Of a stretch of 18,288 nt of DNA, positions 13,515-18,288 are shown one piece after another. Position 1 is the stretch's first letter. Every line of letters begins with the position of its first letter. The notes under the pieces are model-generated. The model made no database searches, was not told the DNA's origin, and was given only the letters and a program-made list of their open reading frames with translations. Source of the DNA: an uncultured Collinsella sp. (lineage in GTDB: Bacteria > Actinomycetota > Coriobacteriia > Coriobacteriales > Coriobacteriaceae). Position numbers and translations under genes: made by a program. The stretch lies in contig CAKUEZ010000035.1 of assembly GCA_934646965.1 (NCBI GenBank), forward strand, positions 1-18,288, in the 5' to 3' direction.

Positions 13515-15212
13515 ATGGCCGCCTTGTTCACGACCCCCAAACGCAATGAAAAGACCTCAGGAGCCCATTTTGCCGAGCCCGACGCGCGCCGCCGCACGTT
13601 GCTCGCGCACGGCAGCTGGCGCCGCGTGACGCGCCGCATCGTTGTAGGCGCCGTATGCGCGCTTACGGTAAGCTCGCTGCTCATGCCAAGCGTCTCGCTC
13701 GCGGCCGAGTGGGTCAAGGTCAGCGGCAACAAGTACAACACCGCGGCGAGCGACGAGGCCGGTACCTGGTCGTGGGACGGCGCCGACGACTTGAAGCTCA
13801 ACAACTATAACGGCGGCGAGATCCAGGCCGCAGGCAAGCTCAACGTGAATTACTCGGGAACCAACATCGTCACTGCCGAATGGATCGAAAGCATCAACGT
13901 TTCTCATGGCACTAACGAGAATGCCGAACTCAATATCCAAGGCGACGAGGGCGGTACGCTCAGCGTGACATCTACTGAGGACGCTATCCTCTCCACGGGT
14001 AATATCAACATCGACGGAGCGGGGACCGTCAACGCCACGAGCACCGGGTTTGATGCCATCAATGCCGGGGGTGATCTCGCTATCAAAGGTTCGGGCAACG
14101 TCAACGCCACGGGTGCATCGGATGGCATCAGGGCAAACGGCAATATCACGATTGACGACAGCGGAGCCGTTACCGCCAGGGCTACCGAGGACAAGGGTAT
14201 TGGAACCGACAAGAACCTCACCATCAAGGGTGGCGGGACGGTCAAGGCAAGCTCCGAGAAAGACGCTGCCGTCGAGGCCAAGGGCAGCCTCGCAGCCACA
14301 AACGCCTCCCTCAACGTAAACGGTGTTGAATATGGCGTCTATGCCCACAAGGGCATCACCCTCGATCATGCAAACGTGACGGTCCGTGCAGGTAAAGGCA
14401 GATACGGTGGCGCCATCGCCCTCTTCACCTACCAGGACGACATCGTCGTCAAGAACGGCTCCACCGTGGACGCGTTTGCGGAAGGCGAGGTTTCGGCTGC
14501 ATTCTCCACCAGAAACGATCCACCCAACGAGAAGGGTGGCCACATCTACATCAGCGACTCCGTTGTCAAGGCCATAGCCCGCTATGTCGAGAACGGCGAC
14601 GGCCCCACCCCCTACAGCGAAAACCAAGATGGCGAGACGAGCCCCGAGCCCCAAGGCGAGAACATCGGCATCATCGCCCAGACCAGCGAGGGCGTCACAC
14701 CCGCAGTCATCTCGATCATCCGCAGCAAGGTAACGGCCGAAGGAGATACAGCGGCAATCTTTGCCCGTGCCATGAGCGCTGACGGCAAGACAATCGGCAC
14801 CATCAAGATTGAGAACGCCGCCATCCAGACGCCCGAAGGCGGCAAGGTCATTGACTATCGCAAGCTCCGTGACGGCATCTACGAGGCAGGCCAAGCCATC
14901 GGCACGGGCGACGCCACGGTCGACTCCCTCTATATCAAAGCAGTCGCCAAAAGCACGACCATCGCACCTCCCGAGGTAGCCAAGCCGGAAGACCCCAAGC
15001 CCGACGAGACCAAGCCCGCGGAGTCCAAGCAGGACCCCAAGCCTGAGGGCTCAAAGCCGACCAAGGCCGTTGCGGCTTCAATCACGAAAGCCAAGACTAC
15101 CGGCGTGCTCGCGGCAACCGGCGACACCTCGGGTGCGGCCATCGTGGCAACCGTCCTTGCGGGAACAGCCGCTATCGCCGCAGGCACCATGGCGAGCCGC
15201 AAGCGCTCTTAG
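13515..15212 (+). CDS. Secreted, wall-anchored beta-helix protein (Cthe_2159/DUF4353-like), copy B
   Basis: 565 residues, a paralogue of copy A with the same plan: basic N-region, signal peptide ending near SLAA-EWV, WSWDGADDLKLNNYNGG opening, beta-helix coils, Pro/Lys/Glu wall region, LAATGD, hydrophobic stretch, RKRS. The start follows the same reasoning as copy A (ATG at 13515, GGGAG). It is 26 residues shorter, mainly because about one coil is missing near residues 240-265. The C-terminal half (ISDSVVKAIARYVE to RSKVTAEGDTAAIFA) is well conserved, while surface positions of the coils differ. Each copy has its own leader and terminator, so they can be expressed independently. Function is inferred as for copy A. 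Confidence 0.85.
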   Translation: MAALFTTPKRNEKTSGAHFAEPDARRRTLLAHGSWRRVTRRIVVGAVCALTVSSLLMPSVSLAAEWVKVSGNKYNTAASDEAGTWSWDGADDLKLNNYNGGEIQAAGKLNVNYSGTNIVTAEWIESINVSHGTNENAELNIQGDEGGTLSVTSTEDAILSTGNINIDGAGTVNATSTGFDAINAGGDLAIKGSGNVNATGASDGIRANGNITIDDSGAVTARATEDKGIGTDKNLTIKGGGTVKASSEKDAAVEAKGSLAATNASLNVNGVEYGVYAHKGITLDHANVTVRAGKGRYGGAIALFTYQDDIVVKNGSTVDAFAEGEVSAAFSTRNDPPNEKGGHIYISDSVVKAIARYVENGDGPTPYSENQDGETSPEPQGENIGIIAQTSEGVTPAVISIIRSKVTAEGDTAAIFARAMSADGKTIGTIKIENAAIQTPEGGKVIDYRKLRDGIYEAGQAIGTGDATVDSLYIKAVAKSTTIAPPEVAKPEDPKPDETKPAESKQDPKPEGSKPTKAVAASITKAKTTGVLAATGDTSGAAIVATVLAGTAAIAAGTMASRKRS

Positions 15213-15271
15213 ACGCCTCTGCGCACATGGCAGCTCCCGCGAAGGCCTCGAGTCCCAGCACCGTTTAACAA

Positions 15272-15307
15272 CGCCACCGCCGAGCTCCCCTCCGGCGGTG
15301 GCGTTTT
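15272..15307 (+). terminator. Intrinsic terminator after beta-helix copy B
   Basis: The same CGCCACCGCC/GGCGGTGGCG stem as after copy A (15272-15281/15294-15303), here followed by TTTT. Confidence 0.85.
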
Positions 15308-15419
15308 CCATATGCGTCCGCAGGGTATGCACGAGATTGTCTTTGGTCTAGCCCAACCTGCATGAGCCGGCGTGCGACAATGGGGGCCGTCGATATCACA
15401 ACGCCGAGAGAAGCCCGTC

Positions 15420-16085
15420 ATGGAAGCGCATCAAAAGCAGATAACCGTTCATGCACAGCATGCCGAAAGCGCACCAGTCATCTATCTTCCCGTGGTCATG
15501 GGCGACGGCACGGAGGTTTATGAACGCTGCCGAGAGCTCAACTGCCCGCCCTTCACGCTTGTCGGCATTGGCAACCTCAACTGGAATCGCGAGCTGAGCC
15601 CCTGGGGATGCGACGGAACCGTGCGCGATGCCGAGCCCTTTGGCGGTCAGGCATCCGGATTTCTCGATGAGCTGTTGAACTGGATAATCCCAGAGGCCGA
15701 GTCGTCGCTTCCTCAGCCGCCCACCTGGCGTGGCATTGCCGGTTACTCGCTGGCAGGCCTCTTTGCACTTTGGTCCCTCTGGCAAACCGATGCCTTTGGC
15801 CGCGCCGCGAGTGCATCGGGGTCGCTATGGTTCCCGGGCTTTATCGACTACGCACGCGAGCACACGATGTCGAATACGCCCGATGCCGTCTACCTGTCGC
15901 TCGGCAAAAAGGAGACTAAGACGCCCAACCGCATGATGAGGCACGTGCTCGACGACACGCGCGCGATGGAAGAGCTACTCATCAATCGTGGCATTCCAAC
16001 AACACTGGAGCTCAACCCCGGCAATCACTTTGCCCAAACCGATCTGCGCATGGCGCGTGGCATTCACTGGATACTGACGCATTAA
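15420..16085 (+). CDS. Alpha/beta-hydrolase-fold esterase
   Basis: 221 residues from the ATG at 15420; an in-frame GTG at 15372 lacks a ribosome site, and the ATG itself has only a modest GAGAGAAG. The nucleophile elbow is GYSLAG with Ser110, the pattern of the Fes/IroE-like esterase family, and a likely catalytic His lies in PGNHF near the C-terminus. SLGKKE is the usual place of the acidic partner. There is no signal peptide, so it is cytoplasmic. Siderophore esterases have this fold, but no siderophore genes are nearby, so the substrate is open. It is convergent with the uracil permease and shares its terminator. Confidence 0.8.
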   Translation: MEAHQKQITVHAQHAESAPVIYLPVVMGDGTEVYERCRELNCPPFTLVGIGNLNWNRELSPWGCDGTVRDAEPFGGQASGFLDELLNWIIPEAESSLPQPPTWRGIAGYSLAGLFALWSLWQTDAFGRAASASGSLWFPGFIDYAREHTMSNTPDAVYLSLGKKETKTPNRMMRHVLDDTRAMEELLINRGIPTTLELNPGNHFAQTDLRMARGIHWILTH

Positions 16086-16123
16086 AAATGGCGCCCACGC
16101 GTACGCATGGGCGCCATTTTCTG
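16085..16123. terminator. Bidirectional terminator between esterase and uracil permease genes
   Basis: AAAATGGCGCCCA (16085-16097) pairs perfectly with TGGGCGCCATTTT (16108-16120). T runs on both strands suit the convergent genes on either side. The left arm begins in the esterase stop codon. Confidence 0.9.
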
Positions 16124-16142
16124 ATTTAGCTGAACACAACTA

Positions 16143-17477
16143 CTACTCGACAATCTCCTCAAGCTCAGAAACGTCGAACTCAAAGTCGTTACCCGGCAGG
16201 ATGGCGTTGAGCACGATACCCACCAGCGAGCCCACGGCAAGGCCCGAAAGCGAAATCGTCACGCCGCCCAGCTCCAACACGATGGCGCCGGCGGTGCTGT
16301 ACGCAATGCCGAGCGAGAGCACGAGCACCAGCGCGGCAACGAGCACGTTGCGGTTGTTCTGGAAATCGACCTGGTTCTCGATGAGGTTGCGGACGCCCAC
16401 GGCGCTGATCATGCCATAGAGCACGAGCGACACACCGCCGATTACACACGCCGGCATGGCCGCAATGACAGCCGCGAACTTGGGGCAGAACGAAAGCACG
16501 ATGGCGCAGCACGCGGCAATGCGAATCACGCGCGGGTCAAACACACGCGTCAGGGCAAGCACGCCGGTGTTCTCACCATACGTGGTGTTGGCCGGAGCGC
16601 CAAAGAGCGAAGCCAGGATCGTGGCAAGGCCGTCGCCGAGCAGCGTGCGATGCAGGCCAGGATCGGCGATGTAGTTACGCTCGCAAGTGGAGCCGATAGC
16701 CGAGATGTCACCGATATGCTCGATCATGGTCGCAAAGGCCAGCGGCATAATGGTTATGATGGCCGTCGTGGCAAGACCGCTATCGAACTGCGGGCCAAAG
16801 AGCGCAAACACGGTGTTGTCCCACACGATGGGCAGACCGACCCACGGAGCGGCGGCAACGCCCGAAAAATCGACCTCGCCGAGCGCGGCGGCAACGGCAT
16901 AGCTCACCACGACGCCCAGCAGGATCGGCACGATCTTAACCATGCCGCGACCCCAAATGTTGCAGATCACGATAACGGCAACGGCAATAACAGCCACAAG
17001 CCAGTTGGTCTGGCAGTTGGCAATAGCGGAGCTCGCCAGAATCAAGCCGATGGAAATGACGATAGGGCCAGTCACCACCGGCGGGAAGAAGCGCATGACG
17101 CGCTTGGCGCCAAAGGCGCGGAACAGGGCCGCCAGCACCGGATAGAGCAGGCCGGCACAAGCTACGCCCAGGCAGGCGTAGGGCAAAAGCTCGGTCTCGC
17201 CGTTGGGCGCGATTGCGGCATAACCGGCAATAAAGGCAAACGATGAGCCCAAAAATGCCGGCACCTTACCGCGTGACAGGAAGTGGAACAGCAACGTTCC
17301 CAAGCCGGCAAACAAAAGCGTCGCCGAAACCGAGAGACCGGTGAGCACGGGCACCAGCACGGTGGCGCCAAACATGGCAAACAGGTGCTGCAGACCGAGC
17401 AGGAACATGCGCGGGCGGCCGAGCGACGATGCATCGTAGATGGCATCGGTGACGGCGGGCGTCGAGGACTGGGACAT
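16143..17477 (-). CDS. uraA: UraA-type NCS2 uracil permease
   Basis: 444 residues from the ATG at 17477, with AAAGGAC before it (AGGA five bases upstream); an upstream extension to 17651 would run into the next gene and has no membrane character. The NCS2 signature is LGLQHLFAMFGATVLVP. PLAFATMIEHIGD and FGAPANTTYGENTG carry the glutamates that bind uracil and couple protons in UraA. About fourteen helices, with an acidic C-terminal tail. It imports uracil with H+; xanthine or another base is possible, as family members are close. With the AzgA-type permease the window covers both purine and pyrimidine uptake. Symbol given by family resemblance. Confidence 0.9.
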   Translation of the reverse strand: MSQSSTPAVTDAIYDASSLGRPRMFLLGLQHLFAMFGATVLVPVLTGLSVSATLLFAGLGTLLFHFLSRGKVPAFLGSSFAFIAGYAAIAPNGETELLPYACLGVACAGLLYPVLAALFRAFGAKRVMRFFPPVVTGPIVISIGLILASSAIANCQTNWLVAVIAVAVIVICNIWGRGMVKIVPILLGVVVSYAVAAALGEVDFSGVAAAPWVGLPIVWDNTVFALFGPQFDSGLATTAIITIMPLAFATMIEHIGDISAIGSTCERNYIADPGLHRTLLGDGLATILASLFGAPANTTYGENTGVLALTRVFDPRVIRIAACCAIVLSFCPKFAAVIAAMPACVIGGVSLVLYGMISAVGVRNLIENQVDFQNNRNVLVAALVLVLSLGIAYSTAGAIVLELGGVTISLSGLAVGSLVGIVLNAILPGNDFEFDVSELEEIVE

Positions 17478-17503
17478 GGATGTCCTTTCGAATGGAAGGG
17501 CGG

Positions 17504-17562
17504 TCGGGCATATCGAATAACCTGCCCGAACGATACGATCCGAACCATTGTACGTGATACAA
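17504..17562 (-). promoter_or_regulatory. Leader hairpin and palindrome of the uracil permease gene
   Basis: TCGGGCA/TGCCCGA (17504-17510/17523-17529) forms a hairpin in the leader, and TTGTA-CGTGA-TACAA (17548-17562) is a 15-base inverted repeat further upstream. These could be a translational or attenuation control and an operator. A PyrR site could not be recognised. Confidence 0.35.
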
Positions 17563-17599
17563 GCCGCCCCACGTACGCCGTCGCCCGCGAACGGCATCG

Positions 17600-18288
17600 T
17601 TATTTCCAGACACGCTCCGCGATGCGCTTGACTAGCGCGATCTTTGCCCACTGCTCATCCTCGGTGAGCTTATTACCAATCTCGCAGCTGGCAAAGCCAC
17701 ACTGGGGCGACAAGTACAGGTTCTCGAGCGGTACATACTTCGCGGCCTCATTGATGCGCTCGACGATAACGTCCTCGTCCTCCAGCTCCGCTGCCTTGGT
17801 GGTCACGAGGCCTAGCACGACCTTCTTGCCGGGAGCAACGTACTTGAGCGGCTCAAAGCCACCGGCGCGCGGCGTATCAAACTCAAGATAGAACGCGTCG
17901 ACATCCTCATCTGCAAACAGGTACGGTGCAATGGGATCGTAACCACCCTCGAAGGCATAGGTGGAATGATAGTTGCCGCGGCACACGTGCGTGTTGATGA
18001 CCAGGTCGTCGGGCTTGCCCTCGATGACAGCGTTGTTGAGCGCCACACCCAGCTCGCCCACCTTCCGCAGGTCGACCGTGCTCATGCCGGTCTTGGCGAC
18101 AAAATCGGTATCGCAGTAGATGCCCCAAGTGCAGTCATCGAACTGGATATTGCGGCAGCCGGCGGTGTACAGGTCGGCAATCACGGTACGGTATGCGGCC
18201 GCGATGGCATCGGCGAGTTCCTCGTCGGTCTTATAGACGGCGCGCAGGCTCTCCTGCTGACCATCGCAGCGATCGAGCGTAACCTCGG
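17600..18288 (-). CDS. MetE-like cobalamin-independent methyltransferase, C-terminal part (truncated by window edge)
   Basis: 228 residues are visible; the 5' end lies beyond 18288. The open frame continues to the edge, so the apparent start at 18184 is only an internal GTG (VIADLYTAGC). It resembles the C-terminal catalytic domain of MetE and the shorter stand-alone family (YxjG/YxjH type) that transfers a methyl group to a thiol, often homocysteine. The zinc ligands are present: NTHVCRGN (His and Cys), FYLEFDTPRAG (Glu) and SPQCGFAS (Cys). QFDDCTWG is the usual substrate-side stretch. Full-length homologues are about 370 residues. Methyl donor and acceptor cannot be told from this fragment. 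The stop lies 122 bases before the uracil permease start. Confidence 0.88.
   Translation of the reverse strand, partial: EVTLDRCDGQQESLRAVYKTDEELADAIAAAYRTVIADLYTAGCRNIQFDDCTWGIYCDTDFVAKTGMSTVDLRKVGELGVALNNAVIEGKPDDLVINTHVCRGNYHSTYAFEGGYDPIAPYLFADEDVDAFYLEFDTPRAGGFEPLKYVAPGKKVVLGLVTTKAAELEDEDVIVERINEAAKYVPLENLYLSPQCGFASCEIGNKLTEDEQWAKIALVKRIAERVWK

Larger units (their letters stand above)
13341..15335 (+). repeat. Tandem duplication, unit 2
   Basis: Matches unit 1 from AGTCGC in the old permease terminator to shortly past the gene's own terminator. The right end is fuzzy: weak similarity to 13304-13335 continues to about 15335. The original orientation is kept, so unequal exchange or replication slippage could add or remove units. 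Confidence 0.75.

Noticed and set aside
15372..15419. Longer N-terminus for the esterase from a GTG
   Set aside because: No ribosome site and no resemblance to the family's N-terminus.
17478..17651. Longer N-terminus for the uracil permease
   Set aside because: It overlaps the end of the MetE-like gene, has no ribosome site, and would translate through the leader hairpin.
18184..18288. Start of the MetE-like gene at 18184
   Set aside because: The frame stays open to the window edge and its translation matches the family, so the true start lies outside the window.

Overview
The window looks like a chromosomal segment of a gut Coriobacteriia, most likely Collinsella. The basis is indirect: high-GC coding sequence, AGGAGG-type ribosome sites with frequent GTG starts, a bile salt hydrolase, LAATG-type cell-wall sorting signals, and the overall gene mix. 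The genus is inferred by recognition, not by a search. No phage, integrase, transposase, CRISPR array, tRNA or rRNA was seen. Fourteen protein genes are supported; the last runs off the right edge.

Left part (1-4640): a minus-strand gene joins a MarR-like winged helix to a long RGG-box tail. It diverges from a short peptide-deformylase-like gene. Next come a minus-strand XRE-regulator/AlaA aminotransferase fusion, which has its own palindromic operator and an in-frame internal start, and a LysR regulator. The LysR gene diverges from a DMT (EamA) exporter. The two minus-strand genes at 226 and 1987 are each followed, directly at the stop codon, by a copy of the same 164-base, two-hairpin element. 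The copies align without gaps and show compensatory base changes. I consider this the most likely undescribed item in the window.

Middle (4640-11230): the DMT exporter, an unusual large hairpin that reads as a T-box motif on the minus strand, a long KUP potassium transporter, a choloylglycine (bile salt) hydrolase, a second deformylase-like gene that has lost its catalytic Glu, and an AzgA-type purine permease. A roughly 109-base palindrome of a different kind overlaps the stop codon of the second deformylase-like gene.

Right part (11230-18288): a tandem duplication of about 2 kb carries two secreted beta-helix (Cthe_2159/DUF4353-like) proteins with LAATG anchors. Each copy has its own leader and terminator. 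The 97-base leaders differ at only two positions and the proteins differ by about one coil. An esterase follows, then convergent to it a UraA-type uracil permease and a MetE-like methyltransferase (partial).

Functionally the segment is housekeeping and gut-surface: nucleobase uptake (purine and pyrimidine), K+ uptake, alanine/glutamate metabolism, bile deconjugation and surface display. Genes are mostly single transcription units separated by clear terminators, so there is little operon logic to use for assigning function.
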